Origin: Aeromonas salmonicida subsp. salmonicida
Lineage (GTDB): Bacteria > Pseudomonadota > Gammaproteobacteria > Enterobacterales > Aeromonadaceae
NCBI RefSeq assembly: GCF_001643305.1
Contig: NZ_LSGW01000001.1
Location: 1 to 64,000 of the forward strand
Direction of reading: 5' to 3'
Length of the DNA stretch: 64,000 nucleotides
Position numbers and translations under genes: made by a program
Notes under the pieces: generated by a model
What the model was told of the DNA's origin: nothing
The model's database searches: none
The model's input: the letters and a program-made list of their open reading frames with translations, nothing else
In this document: in pieces, positions 1 through 10,829 of the stretch
Layout of the letters: each line of letters opens with the position of its first letter
Position numbering within the stretch: the first letter of the stretch is position 1

Positions 1-322
1 TTTATTACCTGAAATTCAAGTTTTGGTCGGTTATCACTTTATGACGGCACATTCCATATGGCCTTAGCTCAGACACCAAAGCACTACTGGTGTCTTGCCT
101 CCTGACGTGACCGTTTCGTACGCTATCATGGCTCTTGAGTTTTAGTGTTCCTATTGATGTTCTCCTGCCAAAACCCGCTGCCAAGCCTGCAATTAGGGTT
201 GTATATGCCTCATAACTCGGTAGAGTAAGGGCATCTCGGGTTTACCTGTACACTCTCTTTTTTCTCTCTTGTACCGGTAATGCTTGGCCTGCTTTTATCA
301 ACCTTAAGTCAGTGGTATCGAT
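1..322. other. Intergenic region upstream of tmaR
   Basis: No credible coding region is seen. An 8-bp perfect inverted repeat (71-78 with 88-95, AGACACCA/TGGTGTCT) has no T-run after it, so it is not a convincing terminator. A possible sigma-70 promoter for tmaR is TTGTAT (199-204), 16 bp, TAGAGT (221-226). It is weak and is reported only as the best candidate. The stretch 228-322 is pyrimidine-rich and would be the tmaR leader. Confidence 0.35.
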
Positions 323-640
323 ATGGAACAAGTAAACAAGTCCACCTTCAGCGATGTACTGGAATATGTGCGTATGTCCCGTCGCCAGAACAAACTCAAG
401 CGTGAAATCGCGGACAACGAGAAGAAGATCCGTGATAACCAGAAGCGTGTATTGCTGCTCGACAACCTGAGTGACTACATCAAGCCCGGCATGAGTATCG
501 ATGAGGTTCAGGCCATCATCGCCAACATGCGTACCGACTATGAAGAGCGCGTTGATGATCACATCATCAAGAATGCCGAGCTGTCCAAAGAGCGTAAAGA
601 CCTGAGCGCCAAGCTCAAAGCCATGAGCTCCAGCAAGTAA
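323..640 (+). CDS. tmaR: TmaR / YeeX family PTS regulator (DUF496)
   Basis: A 105-residue, highly charged, coiled-coil-rich protein almost collinear with E. coli YeeX. The core at residues 36-56 ([20 protein letters not shown] region) is essentially identical to my memory of that protein. In E. coli, TmaR forms polar clusters and sequesters Enzyme I of the sugar phosphotransferase system, with Tyr72 phosphorylation needed for localisation. A tyrosine sits at exactly position 72 here (TDYEER). The gene is monocistronic, ending in a strong intrinsic terminator. The ATG at 323 gives the family length; there is no strong Shine-Dalgarno sequence before it. Family assignment is very secure; function is by homology. 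Confidence 0.95.
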   Translation: MEQVNKSTFSDVLEYVRMSRRQNKLKREIADNEKKIRDNQKRVLLLDNLSDYIKPGMSIDEVQAIIANMRTDYEERVDDHIIKNAELSKERKDLSAKLKAMSSSK

Positions 641-660
641 GCAAGCCTCTTTGCTACCTG

Positions 661-692
661 AAAACACCGGCTTTAGGCCGGTGTTTTGTTTT
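661..692 (+). terminator. Intrinsic terminator of tmaR
   Basis: Perfect 11-bp stem AAAACACCGGC (661-671) with GCCGGTGTTTT (677-687), a 5-nt loop, and a T-rich tail. It lies 21 bp after the tmaR stop codon. Confidence 0.9.
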
Positions 693-857
693 CTGCCATC
701 AGCTCGGATCTCTCATCAAGCTGCAACAATCGGCTCCCCTTTTTTTGATCGCCCTGTTACCATCACTACAAAGCGGTCAACAGTTTTCAAGCCATTGACT
801 TGAAACGACTAAGCTTGAGTGAAACACAATAAATTGCGCAACCATGGCGGGGCTGAT

Positions 858-3800
858 ATGGGCGCATCAGAACAGACGGATTTGAACAAAGTGGCATCTC
901 AAGATTCATCTGTCCCAAGCGCGGACGGCAAGTACAAGCGCAAGCGTCGTCCCTGGTGGCGTTGGTTGTTCTGCTTTCTCTTTTTGCTGTGCCTGGCGGC
1001 TGCGATCGCCCTGGTTGGCTATGAGATGCAGACCTCCCGACTGCAGTCGCAGGAGATCTCCCGCTATGCGGCCAAGCTGACCTATCAGGTCGAAGCTGGC
1101 CCCAGCAAGCAAATAATCTTCCCTGAGGATGGCCCCTTCGACAAGCGGCTCGGCTATGTGCTGCTGCCCATGATGCAGGAGCGTCTGCTGCAACGGGGTT
1201 ATCAGGTCAGCGAGCAGACACATTTTTCCGATGCGCTCTATGACTATGCCAGCCGTGGTTTCTTTGTTCCCTATACCGAGAAAGTGCAGGCCGGTCTGAC
1301 CCTGCATGACTGCCGTGCCGAGCCCTTCTATCAATTCAAGTATCCGACTCACTATTACCCGGATTTTGCTTCCATTCCTCCCCTGGTCATCCAGTCGCTG
1401 TTGTTTATCGAGAACCGCGATCTGTTGAGCAACGAGCAGCCGTTGGCAAACCCGGCGGTAGATTGGCCCCGCTTTGCCAAGGCGGCCATGTCACAGGTGG
1501 GCAAGGCACTGGACATGCAGGATCAGTCCGCAGGGGGCAGTACACTGGCGACTCAGGTCGAGAAGTACCGCCACTCTCCCGATGGTCTGACGCTGTCACC
1601 GACCGAGAAGATCCGCCAGATGGCGTCAGCCAGTGTGCGGGCGTATCGGTTGGGGCCGGAAACCCTGGAGGCGCGCAAGCTGGTTGCCTGGGCTTATCTC
1701 AACTCTGTGCCACTTTCGGCAGCCCCTGGTTATGGTGAGGTACATGGGCTGGGTGATGGCTTGTGGGTCTGGTTTGGCGCCAATGTGAACGAAGTCAATC
1801 GGCTGCTGGATCCGGCTCGTAACCAGGATGCGGCACTTGAAGAGCAAGGGCTTGCCTTGCGGCAGGTTGTCTCGCTGATGATCGCACACCGCCGCCCCTC
1901 CTACTATCTGGCGCAGGGACGGGATGCACTGGCGACCCTGACTGACAGTTATCTGCGTCTCTTCGTGCAGGAGGGCATGATCACGCCGCCGCTGATGGAG
2001 GCTGCGCTCAAGGCCAAACTTGGTTTCCGCGACTTCCTCCAGTCCCCCGCTATGACCCGAGTCAACAACAACAAGGGCTTGCAGGTCGCTCGCACTCGCC
2101 TGAGCCGCCAGCTCGGGGTACAGCTGTATGATCTGGACCGGATGGACCTGAGCGCGGATACCAGCCTCAATATGCCGCTGCAAAACGAGATCTCCCGTTA
2201 TCTGCAACAGCTTGCCGATCCCGCGTTTGCCGCTCAGGTCGGCCTGTTTGGTGAGCGTCTGCTCTCGCCGGAGAAGACAGGGGATGTGCGTTACAGTTTC
2301 ACCTTGTTCGAGAAATCACCGGAAGGCTTCAAGGTACGAGTGCAGACGGACAACACGGATCAGCCATTCGACATCAACGAAGGCAGCAAGCTGGAGCTGG
2401 GTTCCACCGCCAAGTTGCGGGTATTGACCACCTATCTGGAAATCATTGCAGAGCTGCATGACAACTATTCCGATATGCCAGCAGAGAGCCTGCGCAAGAT
2501 TGAGGTCTCGGGTCAGGATAACCTCAGTCGCTGGGCTGTCTCCTATCTGATGACGGCCAAGGACAAGAGCCTGCCGTTGATGCTGGAGGCCGCTCTGGAT
2601 CGCCAATACTCCGCCAGTCCGCACGAAGGCTTCTTCACCGGGGGCGGTATGCACACCTTCAACAACTTCCGCCGTGAGGATAACGGACGCATTCCTCCGA
2701 TACGAGATGCACTGCGCGAGTCAATCAACTTGCCGTTTGTGCGTCTGATGCGGGACATAGTGCGCTACAGCCTCTATCGGGAGGGCAACCGCGCCCAGCT
2801 GCTCAAGGATGACAAGGATCCCCGTCGTACCGAGTATCTGGCCAAGTTTGCCGATAAAGAGGGGCAAACCTATCTGCTGCGCTTCTGGCGCAAGTATCGC
2901 GGCAAGACGGCGGATGAGCAGCTCGACACCTTCCTGGATGGCCTCAAGCCCAGCGCCGTACGGCTTGCCGCCGTGCATCGCTATCTGATGCCAGATGCCT
3001 CGCAGGAGACCTTTGCCGCCTTCCTGGCCAAACGGTTGCCGCGTGACAAGCTCAGTGACAGACGCATTGAGCAGCTTTACACCAGCTATGGCCCAGGCAA
3101 GTATTCCTTGCCTGATCAGGGTTACATCGCGCGGGTGCATCCGCTGGAACTGTGGTTGCTTGCCTATCTCAAGGAGTTCGACAAGGCGACCTTTGCCGAT
3201 GCGGTTGAAGCCAGCCGGGATGAACGACAAGAGGTATACAGCTGGTTGTTCAAAACTCGTCACCGCAGTGCCCGTGACAGCCGTATCCGTACCATGCTGG
3301 AGGTCGAGGCCTTCCTCGACATCCATCAGCGTTGGGCCAAGCTGGGTTATCCGTTTGACCATTTGGTACCATCGCTGGCGACGGCTCTGGGCAGCTCAGG
3401 GGATAGACCCGCCGCGCTGGCCGAGTTGATGGGGATCATTCAGAACGGTGGCATTCGGGCTCCAACCCTGCGTATCGAACATCTCTCGTTTGCCAAGGGC
3501 ACACCATTTGAGACCAACTTTGAGCCCATTCACACCGAGGGTACCCGGGTGCTGCCCGCAGAAGTAGCGACTGCTTTGCGCAATGCACTCTCCAAGGTGG
3601 TGGAAGGAGGAACTGCAAGGCGTATCGCCGGTGCCTTTGCTCTGCCGGATGGCACTGTGCTACCGATGGGGGGCAAGACAGGGACTGGCGACAACCGGAT
3701 CGAGACAGTGGGTCGTTATGGCAATGTCACCAGTTCGCTGGCGCGCAACCGGACCGCGACCTTTGTCTTCTTTCTGGGAGAGGACCACTTCGGTACCCTG

Positions 3801-3941
3801 ACCGCCTATGTGCCGGGCAGCCAGTCTGACAAGTTCCGCTTCACCTCAGCCCTGCCAGTGCAGGTGCTCAAAGGGATGGCTCCACTGCTGATGCCTTATC
3901 TGCAGCCCGGTACTCATACACAGTGTATGGCGGGTAATTAG
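858..3941 (+). CDS. Bifunctional penicillin-binding protein (GT51 transglycosylase plus transpeptidase), divergent
   Basis: About 1027 residues. A basic cytoplasmic tail and one membrane anchor (about residues 25-57, KYKRKRRPWW then a hydrophobic run) precede a periplasmic GT51-like domain with a retained glutamate in IENRDLL (about 184) and GGSTLATQ (about 226). The transpeptidase has all three motifs: SxxK in GSTAKL (about 516), SxN in ESINLPF (about 622) and KTGT in GGKTGTG (about 940). The GT51 motifs depart from the usual EDRxFxxH and GGSTITQQ forms. The gap between SxN and KTGT is about 318 residues, so a large helical insertion is present. It is not PBP1a or PBP1b; its role in peptidoglycan synthesis is inferred. 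I chose the ATG at 858 because GGCGGGG lies 5 nt upstream; an in-frame GTG at 819 would add 13 residues. Confidence 0.85.
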   Translation: MGASEQTDLNKVASQDSSVPSADGKYKRKRRPWWRWLFCFLFLLCLAAAIALVGYEMQTSRLQSQEISRYAAKLTYQVEAGPSKQIIFPEDGPFDKRLGYVLLPMMQERLLQRGYQVSEQTHFSDALYDYASRGFFVPYTEKVQAGLTLHDCRAEPFYQFKYPTHYYPDFASIPPLVIQSLLFIENRDLLSNEQPLANPAVDWPRFAKAAMSQVGKALDMQDQSAGGSTLATQVEKYRHSPDGLTLSPTEKIRQMASASVRAYRLGPETLEARKLVAWAYLNSVPLSAAPGYGEVHGLGDGLWVWFGANVNEVNRLLDPARNQDAALEEQGLALRQVVSLMIAHRRPSYYLAQGRDALATLTDSYLRLFVQEGMITPPLMEAALKAKLGFRDFLQSPAMTRVNNNKGLQVARTRLSRQLGVQLYDLDRMDLSADTSLNMPLQNEISRYLQQLADPAFAAQVGLFGERLLSPEKTGDVRYSFTLFEKSPEGFKVRVQTDNTDQPFDINEGSKLELGSTAKLRVLTTYLEIIAELHDNYSDMPAESLRKIEVSGQDNLSRWAVSYLMTAKDKSLPLMLEAALDRQYSASPHEGFFTGGGMHTFNNFRREDNGRIPPIRDALRESINLPFVRLMRDIVRYSLYREGNRAQLLKDDKDPRRTEYLAKFADKEGQTYLLRFWRKYRGKTADEQLDTFLDGLKPSAVRLAAVHRYLMPDASQETFAAFLAKRLPRDKLSDRRIEQLYTSYGPGKYSLPDQGYIARVHPLELWLLAYLKEFDKATFADAVEASRDERQEVYSWLFKTRHRSARDSRIRTMLEVEAFLDIHQRWAKLGYPFDHLVPSLATALGSSGDRPAALAELMGIIQNGGIRAPTLRIEHLSFAKGTPFETNFEPIHTEGTRVLPAEVATALRNALSKVVEGGTARRIAGAFALPDGTVLPMGGKTGTGDNRIETVGRYGNVTSSLARNRTATFVFFLGEDHFGTLTAYVPGSQSDKFRFTSALPVQVLKGMAPLLMPYLQPGTHTQCMAGN

Positions 3942-3959
3942 CTCGCAAACCAGAATAAA

Positions 3960-3988
3960 AAAACGGGGCCATATGTTGGCCCCGTTTT
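3960..3988. terminator. Bidirectional intrinsic terminator between the PBP gene and darP
   Basis: Stem AAAACGGGGCC (3960-3970) with GGCCCCGTTTT (3978-3988) and a 7-nt loop. It has A-tract and T-tract flanks, so it can serve both convergent genes. Confidence 0.9.
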
Positions 3989-4031
3989 ACGCTGTGTCGC
4001 TTGCTGCTCGCCATGAGGCGTGAGCCATCAC

Positions 4032-4556
4032 TTACAGCAGGTCTTCGATTTCGCCACGCAGGTATTGGTACATTTCGCGATAGGCGACCGGCGGCTTGTT
4101 CAGTTCCCGTTCCTTGTTGGCGGAGCGGATCAGCTGGCGCAGCTTCTGGCGATCCAGCTCGTGGAACTGGGACATCAACTCGTTGAGTGCGCTGTCGCCT
4201 TCGGTGATCAGGCGCTCACGCCACTGCTCCAGACGATGCAGGCGGGCATTCACTGTGGAGTGGCGGTTCTTGATGATGGAGAGCGCTTCTTCAATCGGTT
4301 CGATATCACGGCTGCGCATCAGACGGCCGATGAACTGCAAATGGCGACGGAAGGACTCATCTTTCTTGGGCTTGAGTTTGCGGCCCAGCTCGACAGCATC
4401 GGCAAGCTCTTCATCCAACGGGATTTTTTCCAGCTCACTGTGGCTTAGAGAGACTATCTCTGCGCCCAGCTTTTGTAGCACCTCTGCATCACGCTTGAGC
4501 TGAGTCTTGCTGGGGCCCCAGTCTTCCAACTCGTTGTCGTCTTGATATTGACTCAT
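4032..4556 (-). CDS. darP: DarP (YjgA, DUF615), 50S ribosome assembly factor
   Basis: About 174 acidic/basic helical residues matching E. coli YjgA in order and content (WGPSKTQLKRDAEVLQKLGAEIV, LQFIGRLMRSRD, LRQLIRSANKE, NKPP then QYLRG). The family binds late 50S particles and aids maturation near the peptidyl-transferase centre; this is inherited from homologues. I place the start at the ATG ending at 4556 (MSQYQDD), which has AGGA upstream; an in-frame ATG 7 codons earlier lacks a ribosome-binding site. Divergent from pmbA, the same arrangement as in enterics. Confidence 0.92.
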   Translation of the reverse strand: MSQYQDDNELEDWGPSKTQLKRDAEVLQKLGAEIVSLSHSELEKIPLDEELADAVELGRKLKPKKDESFRRHLQFIGRLMRSRDIEPIEEALSIIKNRHSTVNARLHRLEQWRERLITEGDSALNELMSQFHELDRQKLRQLIRSANKERELNKPPVAYREMYQYLRGEIEDLL

Positions 4557-4668
4557 CGGTTTCTTGATTCCTGTCATTCACGTTGGGGGATATGTTACCA
4601 GCTTCTCCCGCTGGGCGCAGGGGTCTGATATGCTTAGCCCCTTTCCTTCCTTCATACAGATGTGAGTT

Positions 4669-6012
4669 ATGGATCAGCAAGACCAAATTCGCCAGGATCA
4701 AGCCCATCTCGAGGCCGTCGTTGCCGAGGCACTGGAGATAGCCAAAGGACTGGGCGCCTCGCTGGCCGAAGTCTCCATCAGCAAACAGACCGGGTTGTCG
4801 GTGAACACCCGGGGTTGTGAACTGGAAAGTATCGAATTCAACAAGGATGGTGCTCTGGGCATCGCGGTTTATCGCGATGGTTGCAAGGGTTCATCTTCCA
4901 CCACGGATCTGGGCAAGCCCGCCATCCGCGCCGCTGTCGAGGCGGCCATGGAAATCGCCCGCCATACCTCTGCCGATGATTGTGCCGGTCTGGCAAATGC
5001 CGAGCTGCTGGCCTGGGATGCCCCCGATCTGCAACTGTGCCACCAAATCGAACTGGATCCCCAGCGCGGGATCGAGCTGGCCATCGAGTGTGAGCGGCTG
5101 GCGCTGGGTCGCGATGCCCGCATCAAACACTCCGATGGGGCCGGTTTCTCCAGCCACCTCGGCATCAAGGTCTATGGCAACAGCCACGGCTTCGTCAAAG
5201 GCTATGCTGCGTCCCGCAACTCCCTGAGCTGCGTGCTGATTGGCGAGCTGGATGGCGATATGCAACGGGACTACGGCTACTCCTCGAGTCGTGACCTGGG
5301 TGGGCTCTGGAGTCCGCAACGCATCGCCGATGAGGCGGTGGAACGCACCGTCTCCCGCCTGGGTGCCCGCAAGATCTCCACTCGCCATGCGCCCGTGCTG
5401 TTTCACCCAGACACAGCCGCCGGCCTGTGGGGCCATCTGGTGATGGCCATCAGCGGTGGCAACCTCTATCGCAAGTCGAGCTTCCTGCTCGACAAACTGG
5501 GCAAGCAGATCCTGCCCCAGTGGCTCACTATCCAAGAGTTTCCCCACCTGCTTGGTGGACTGGCCAGTACGCCGTTTGACGGGGAAGGGGTACTTACCCG
5601 GAATATGGACATAGTGCGCAACGGCGAGCTGATGAGCTGGCTGCTTACCTCCTACTCCGCCCGCAAGCTGGGACTGACTACCACGGGGCACGCCGGTGGC
5701 ATCCATAACTGGCAGGTTTCCAACACGGGCCAGGATTTCCAGGGGATGCTCAAGGAGATGGGTACAGGCCTGCTGGTGACCGAGCTGATGGGGCAGGGGG
5801 TCAACATCGTCAATGGCGACTACTCCCGTGGCGCAGCCGGCTTCTGGGTCGAGAATGGCGAGATTGCCTACCCGGTGGAAGAGATCACCATAGCAGGCAA
5901 CCTGAGCGAGATGTTTAGCCATATAGTGGCGGTGGGGTGTGATGAAGATGAGCGCTCCAGCCTCAAGACCGGTTCCGTACTGGTGGAGAACATGAAGCTG
6001 GCGGGACATTAA
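4669..6012 (+). CDS. pmbA: PmbA (TldE), partner subunit of the TldD/TldE protease
   Basis: A 447-residue TldD/PmbA family protein. The C-terminal part shows the family signatures TTGHAGGIHNWQVSNTG (from about 345), MGQGVNIVNGDYSRGAAGFWVENG and ITIAGNL. In E. coli the TldD-TldE heterodimer is a metalloprotease that trims peptide antibiotics such as microcin B17 and degrades CcdA; PmbA/TldE lacks the zinc site, which is on TldD. No tldD is in this window. TGTGAGTT before the ATG gives only a modest ribosome-binding site. Length is normal and the frame is intact. Confidence 0.95.
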   Translation: MDQQDQIRQDQAHLEAVVAEALEIAKGLGASLAEVSISKQTGLSVNTRGCELESIEFNKDGALGIAVYRDGCKGSSSTTDLGKPAIRAAVEAAMEIARHTSADDCAGLANAELLAWDAPDLQLCHQIELDPQRGIELAIECERLALGRDARIKHSDGAGFSSHLGIKVYGNSHGFVKGYAASRNSLSCVLIGELDGDMQRDYGYSSSRDLGGLWSPQRIADEAVERTVSRLGARKISTRHAPVLFHPDTAAGLWGHLVMAISGGNLYRKSSFLLDKLGKQILPQWLTIQEFPHLLGGLASTPFDGEGVLTRNMDIVRNGELMSWLLTSYSARKLGLTTTGHAGGIHNWQVSNTGQDFQGMLKEMGTGLLVTELMGQGVNIVNGDYSRGAAGFWVENGEIAYPVEEITIAGNLSEMFSHIVAVGCDEDERSSLKTGSVLVENMKLAGH

Positions 6013-6042
6013 TACCCGCCTTCACGCTGAATCCATGATATG

Positions 6043-6078
6043 AAAAAGGCCCCCTCGCCAACGCGAGGGGGCCTTTTT
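6043..6078. terminator. Bidirectional terminator between pmbA and murA
   Basis: A 16-bp perfect stem, AAAAAGGCCCCCTCGC (6043-6058) with its complement at 6063-6078, and a CAAC loop. Both arms carry A/T tracts, so it serves both convergent genes. Confidence 0.95.
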
Positions 6079-6103
6079 AACAGGCATGTTCAAGGGATGG
6101 CAA

Positions 6104-7360
<1,257 letters not shown>

Positions 7361-7375
7361 TTACTTAGATACCAA

Positions 7376-7633
7376 TCAGGAGGGCAGTAGGAATTTACGT
7401 TCGCGTTTCCACTCGGCATCGGTAAAGGCCTTGATGGAGAGTGCGTGGATGGCGTTGCTGGCGATCTTGTCCATCAGCGGGGCATAGATGGCCTGCTGCT
7501 TCTTGACCCGGCTCATGCCGTCAAACATGTCACCGACGGCGATCACTTGATAGTGACTGCCGTCTCCTTTGACATGGACTTCGGACAATGGCAGAGCCTC
7601 AAGGAGTATCGCTTCAATTTCAGAGACTTGCAT
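7376..7633 (-). CDS. ibaG: IbaG (YrbA), BolA-family protein
   Basis: 85 residues with the BolA fold signature: [33 protein letters not shown] region followed by IHALSIKAF. BolA-family proteins bind [2Fe-2S] clusters together with monothiol glutaredoxins; IbaG responds to acid stress in E. coli. It starts within TAATG, overlapping the mlaB stop by one base, and lies 15 bp upstream of murA, so it is translated from the same operon. Function is from homology. Confidence 0.94.
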   Translation of the reverse strand: MQVSEIEAILLEALPLSEVHVKGDGSHYQVIAVGDMFDGMSRVKKQQAIYAPLMDKIASNAIHALSIKAFTDAEWKRERKFLLPS

Positions 7634-7905
7634 TATGCGTCCTCAGTTGTGAGCGGAGTTGACTGAAACAGCCCGGCCACCCCATACAGGTTGGCCAGGG
7701 TATAAAAATCAGTGGAGGCGCCCACCAGTTGCGGTGTGGCGCCTCGTACCAATACGGCTTTGGCCCATTTGACCAGCAGTGCCAGCCCGGCGGAGTCCAG
7801 GGTGGTGACGCCACTCAGTTCGAGCTGATCTTCCTGCCACCAGTCGGCGCGGCGTTGCCACAGGGCATTGACCTGTGGTGCCTGCAGATCGCCGCTAAAT
7901 TTCAT
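7633..7905 (-). CDS. mlaB: MlaB, STAS-domain subunit of the Mla ABC transporter
   Basis: 90 residues of STAS fold with the conserved segment [20 protein letters not shown] (DSAGL core at about residues 41-45). MlaB binds the ATPase MlaF on the cytoplasmic side and supports assembly and activity of the MlaFEDB complex. The start is the ATG ending at 7905, which overlaps the mlaC stop as ATGA. A longer open frame upstream lies inside mlaC and has no family similarity, so I rejected it. Confidence 0.93.
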   Translation of the reverse strand: MKFSGDLQAPQVNALWQRRADWWQEDQLELSGVTTLDSAGLALLVKWAKAVLVRGATPQLVGASTDFYTLANLYGVAGLFQSTPLTTEDA

Positions 7906-8534
7906 GACTTGATGACCAACGGCTTGGCGTTGTGAGCACGCAGCTGGGCGATCACTGCATCTATGCCATTCTGGCGAATGAGGCCGCCCAGCTCGTTCTG
8001 CTTGGCGGAGAGCAGGCTGATCCCTTCGGCTACCATGTCGAAGGCCTTCCATTCGCCGGTCTTGTTGTTCTTGCGCAGCTTGAATTCGAGGAAAATATCC
8101 GGCTTGCCGGCCTCTTTCACGCTGACGTTGACGGCGGTGATATTGCTGTCACCCGGTGCCTTGCCCGGCTCGACTTTGACAGTTTGCTTGTCGAAATGGG
8201 CCAGCGCATCGGCGTAGGAACTCACCATGTACTCGGTGAACACCTCGACGAAGGCGTCACGCTGAGCCGGGGTGGTCTGCTTGATCTGGTTGCCGAGCAC
8301 CTTGTAGGCAGCGAAGCGGTTGTCCACGTAGGGCAGCAACTCTTCACGGATGATGACCCGCAGGTGATCCGGATTGCTCTTGACCTGGGACTTGTCCGCC
8401 TTAAGGCGGGCAAAGGTCTGCTTGGCCGCTTCGTCCACCAGGGCATAGGGGTCGGCGGCATTGGTGGCGTGAGCCACCAGGGAAAACAGCATGCTGGTCA
8501 TCAGACCCAGCAACAGGGCGATCTTCTTGAACAT
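7902..8534 (-). CDS. mlaC: MlaC, periplasmic phospholipid carrier
   Basis: 210 residues with a clear Sec signal (MFKKIALLLGLMTSMLFSLV, cleavage near AHA-TN). The mature part has the MlaC/Ttg2D layout (LLPYVDNRFAAYKVLG, FTEYMVSSYADAL, KAFDMVAEGISLL). It ferries phospholipid between the outer-membrane MlaA complex and the inner-membrane MlaD ring. It has 9 bp to mlaD and overlaps mlaB. Confidence 0.96.
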   Translation of the reverse strand: MFKKIALLLGLMTSMLFSLVAHATNAADPYALVDEAAKQTFARLKADKSQVKSNPDHLRVIIREELLPYVDNRFAAYKVLGNQIKQTTPAQRDAFVEVFTEYMVSSYADALAHFDKQTVKVEPGKAPGDSNITAVNVSVKEAGKPDIFLEFKLRKNNKTGEWKAFDMVAEGISLLSAKQNELGGLIRQNGIDAVIAQLRAHNAKPLVIKS

Positions 8535-8543
8535 GGTTACTCC

Positions 8544-9035
8544 TTACTTGCTGTCGGATTTGGTGTCGGAAGACTGGCTATAGAGGAACTTGCCAATCAG
8601 GTCTTCCAGCACAATGGCTGATTTGGTGTCTTCAATCATGTCGCCATCCTTGAGCATGCTGGTACCCATCTCCTCATCGCTGAAGCCGGGCATCAGGCCG
8701 ATGTACTGCTCGCCGAGCAGGCCCGAAGTCAGGATGGAGAGGGTGCTGGTTTCGGAAAACTCGCCGGCACTCTTTTGCATCAGCAGGGAGACGACCGGCA
8801 CCTGGCTCTTGGCATCCAGGGTGATGTCGCTGACCCGACCTACGACGACGCCACCAACCTTGACCGGTGAGCGTACTTTCAGGCCGCCGATATTATCGAA
8901 ATGGGCGCGCAGGGTATAGGTTTCTCCTTCCGGTTTGAAACTCAACCCTGCTACTTGCAGTGCCAACGCCAGAATGGCACCGATGCCGGCCAGCATGAAG
9001 GCGCCAACCAGGAATTCTACTTTGCTGAACTTCAT
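8544..9035 (-). CDS. mlaD: MlaD, MCE-domain substrate-binding subunit
   Basis: 163 residues: an N-terminal transmembrane anchor (KVEFLVGAFMLAGIGAILAL) followed by one MCE domain (YTLRAHFDNIGGLKVRSPVKVGGVVVG). MlaD forms a hexameric ring over MlaE in the periplasm. I placed the start at the ATG ending at 9035 (MKFSKVEF), the family start; the frame is open 47 codons further upstream but that part lies within mlaE in another frame. The C-terminus is a short polar tail rich in Ser/Asp. Confidence 0.95.
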   Translation of the reverse strand: MKFSKVEFLVGAFMLAGIGAILALALQVAGLSFKPEGETYTLRAHFDNIGGLKVRSPVKVGGVVVGRVSDITLDAKSQVPVVSLLMQKSAGEFSETSTLSILTSGLLGEQYIGLMPGFSDEEMGTSMLKDGDMIEDTKSAIVLEDLIGKFLYSQSSDTKSDSK

Positions 9036-9042
9036 CTTTACC

Positions 9043-9822
9043 TTATCCAAACATGACTGCGGTGAGTATAAAATCCAGGCCGAGCACGGCCAGGGAGGAG
9101 TGGACCACGGTACGGGTTGTGGCCTGACTGATCCCGGCCGAGGTCGGCTTGGCATCATAACCGTTAAAGAGCGCAATCCAGGTGACCACCAGAGCGAAGA
9201 TCAGGCTCTTGATGGCACCTTGCATGATGTCATCCTGCCAGTCGACGGATGCCTGCATGGCGGACCAGAAGCTGCCTTCGTCCACCCCCAGCAGATCCAC
9301 ACCGACCAGCTTGCCACCGAAGATGCCGATCAGACTGAACATGAAGGCCAGCAGCGGCATGCTGATGACGCCGGCCCAGAAACGAGGGGCCACTACCCGG
9401 CGCAGCGGGTCGACCGCCATCATCTCCAGACTGGAGAGCTGTTCTGTGGCCTTCATCAGGCCGATCTCGGCGGTCAGTGCAGAGCCGGCGCGGCCGGCAA
9501 ACAGCAGGCCGGTCACAACGGGACCCAACTCCCGCAACAGGGAGAGGGAAACCAGCGGGCCCAGGCTCTGCTCGGCGCCGAAGTCTTTCAATACGTTGTA
9601 ACCCTGCAACGAGAGCACCATGCCGATGAACAGACCGGAGACCAGAATGATGGCAACGGACTGCACACCCACGACATACAACTGTTGAAGCAGCAGAGGG
9701 AAGTGCTTGCGTGGCTCGGGTTTGCCCGCCAGCGCATGAAACAGCATTATGGTGGCACGGCCGATGGAGCTGATGACGCGCACGCCAACCCGGCCCAGCT
9801 TGCTTACTTGGCTTATCAACAT
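9043..9822 (-). CDS. mlaE: MlaE, permease subunit of the Mla transporter
   Basis: About 259 residues, closely collinear with E. coli MlaE ([68 protein letters not shown]). Several membrane helices form the inner-membrane channel for phospholipid transfer. The mlaF stop TGA and the mlaE ATG overlap as TGATG, which fixes the start at 9822; a GTG one codon earlier is possible. Confidence 0.96.
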   Translation of the reverse strand: MLISQVSKLGRVGVRVISSIGRATIMLFHALAGKPEPRKHFPLLLQQLYVVGVQSVAIILVSGLFIGMVLSLQGYNVLKDFGAEQSLGPLVSLSLLRELGPVVTGLLFAGRAGSALTAEIGLMKATEQLSSLEMMAVDPLRRVVAPRFWAGVISMPLLAFMFSLIGIFGGKLVGVDLLGVDEGSFWSAMQASVDWQDDIMQGAIKSLIFALVVTWIALFNGYDAKPTSAGISQATTRTVVHSSLAVLGLDFILTAVMFG

Positions 9823-10622
9823 CACAGATCCTGTAGCAGGTCGCCTGCCGGAAAATGAAACGGGACAGGACCGTCGGGCAATCCAAGCAGGAATTGCTCG
9901 ACTTCGGGATTATGCTCTTCGCGCAGCTGCGCCGGCGTGCCGTGCGCCACCACCTTGCGGTTGGCGATGATATAGGCGTAATCGGCGATGGTCAGCACCT
10001 CGTTCACGTCGTGGGTCACGATGACGGAGGTGATGCCGAGGGCGCTGTTCAGCTCCTTGATCAGCTTGACCAGTACCGCCATCGTGATGGGGTCCTGTCC
10101 GACAAACGGTTCGTCATACATGATGAGGTCCGGATCCAGCGCTATGGATCTGGCCAGTGCGGCACGGCGTGCCATGCCACCGGAGAGCTCGGACGGCATC
10201 AGCTGAGCGGCCCCGCGCAGACCCACGGCCTGCAGCTTCATCATGACGATGGTGTGGATCAGCTCCTCCGGCAGACCGGAATGCTCCCGCAGCGGGAAGG
10301 CCACGTTGTCGTAGACTGTCATGCCGGTAAACAGGGCGCCGCTCTGGAACAGCATGCTCATCCGCTTGCGCACTTCGTACAGACGAGAGCGGGAGAGGGT
10401 GGGGATATCTTCCCCGTCAAACAGGATATGACCGGACTCCGGCTTGATCTGGCCACCGATCAGCCGCAGCAATGTGGTCTTGCCGATGCCGCTCGGGCCC
10501 ATGACCGCAGTGACCTTGCCACGGGGAATGGTCAGGTTGATCCCGTCGTATAACAGCCGATCTCCGTGACTGAAGGTCAGATCGGAGATGGTGATAAGGT
10601 CATTGTTCAAACAATTGTCCAT
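9822..10622 (-). CDS. mlaF: MlaF, ATPase subunit of the Mla transporter
   Basis: 266 residues with Walker [10 protein letters not shown] (42-50), ABC signature [14 protein letters not shown] and Walker B LIMYDEP followed by FVGQDP. It energises phospholipid movement that keeps the outer leaflet asymmetric. First gene of the mlaFEDCB-ibaG-murA operon; the 207-bp gap to the divergent kdsD should hold its promoter. Confidence 0.97.
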   Translation of the reverse strand: MDNCLNNDLITISDLTFSHGDRLLYDGINLTIPRGKVTAVMGPSGIGKTTLLRLIGGQIKPESGHILFDGEDIPTLSRSRLYEVRKRMSMLFQSGALFTGMTVYDNVAFPLREHSGLPEELIHTIVMMKLQAVGLRGAAQLMPSELSGGMARRAALARSIALDPDLIMYDEPFVGQDPITMAVLVKLIKELNSALGITSVIVTHDVNEVLTIADYAYIIANRKVVAHGTPAQLREEHNPEVEQFLLGLPDGPVPFHFPAGDLLQDL

Positions 10623-10765
10623 CCGGTGTAAATGAAGAGCGAATTTTATGGGCTAGTCTAGGTCTAAGCAACAGCAAGGAACAACTATTGAACAGCCTGC
10701 CTCCTCAAAAGCGCGACAGTTTTGCGTCACCGATTGTCTCTCTTTTGGGACCGAGAAGTATCCGA

Positions 10766-10795
10766 TTCGCTTATCTCGACAGACTTTTTTATAAT
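10766..10795 (+). promoter_or_regulatory. Candidate sigma-70 promoter of kdsD
   Basis: A perfect -10 box TATAAT (10790-10795) follows a T-run. The -35 area 16-18 bp upstream (around TTCGCT, 10766-10771) is a poor match, so the promoter call rests on the -10. It sits 35 bp before the chosen kdsD ATG. Confidence 0.5.
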
Positions 10796-10829
10796 CCCGC
10801 AGCAAATTTCCGCCCGGAGCTGTGCCTTT

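Noticed and set aside
71..95. 8-bp inverted repeat considered as a terminator of an upstream gene
   Set aside because: No T-run follows and the upstream gene is outside the window.
4891..6009. 372-codon open frame opposite pmbA
   Set aside because: Antisense shadow of a clearly conserved gene; no family features.
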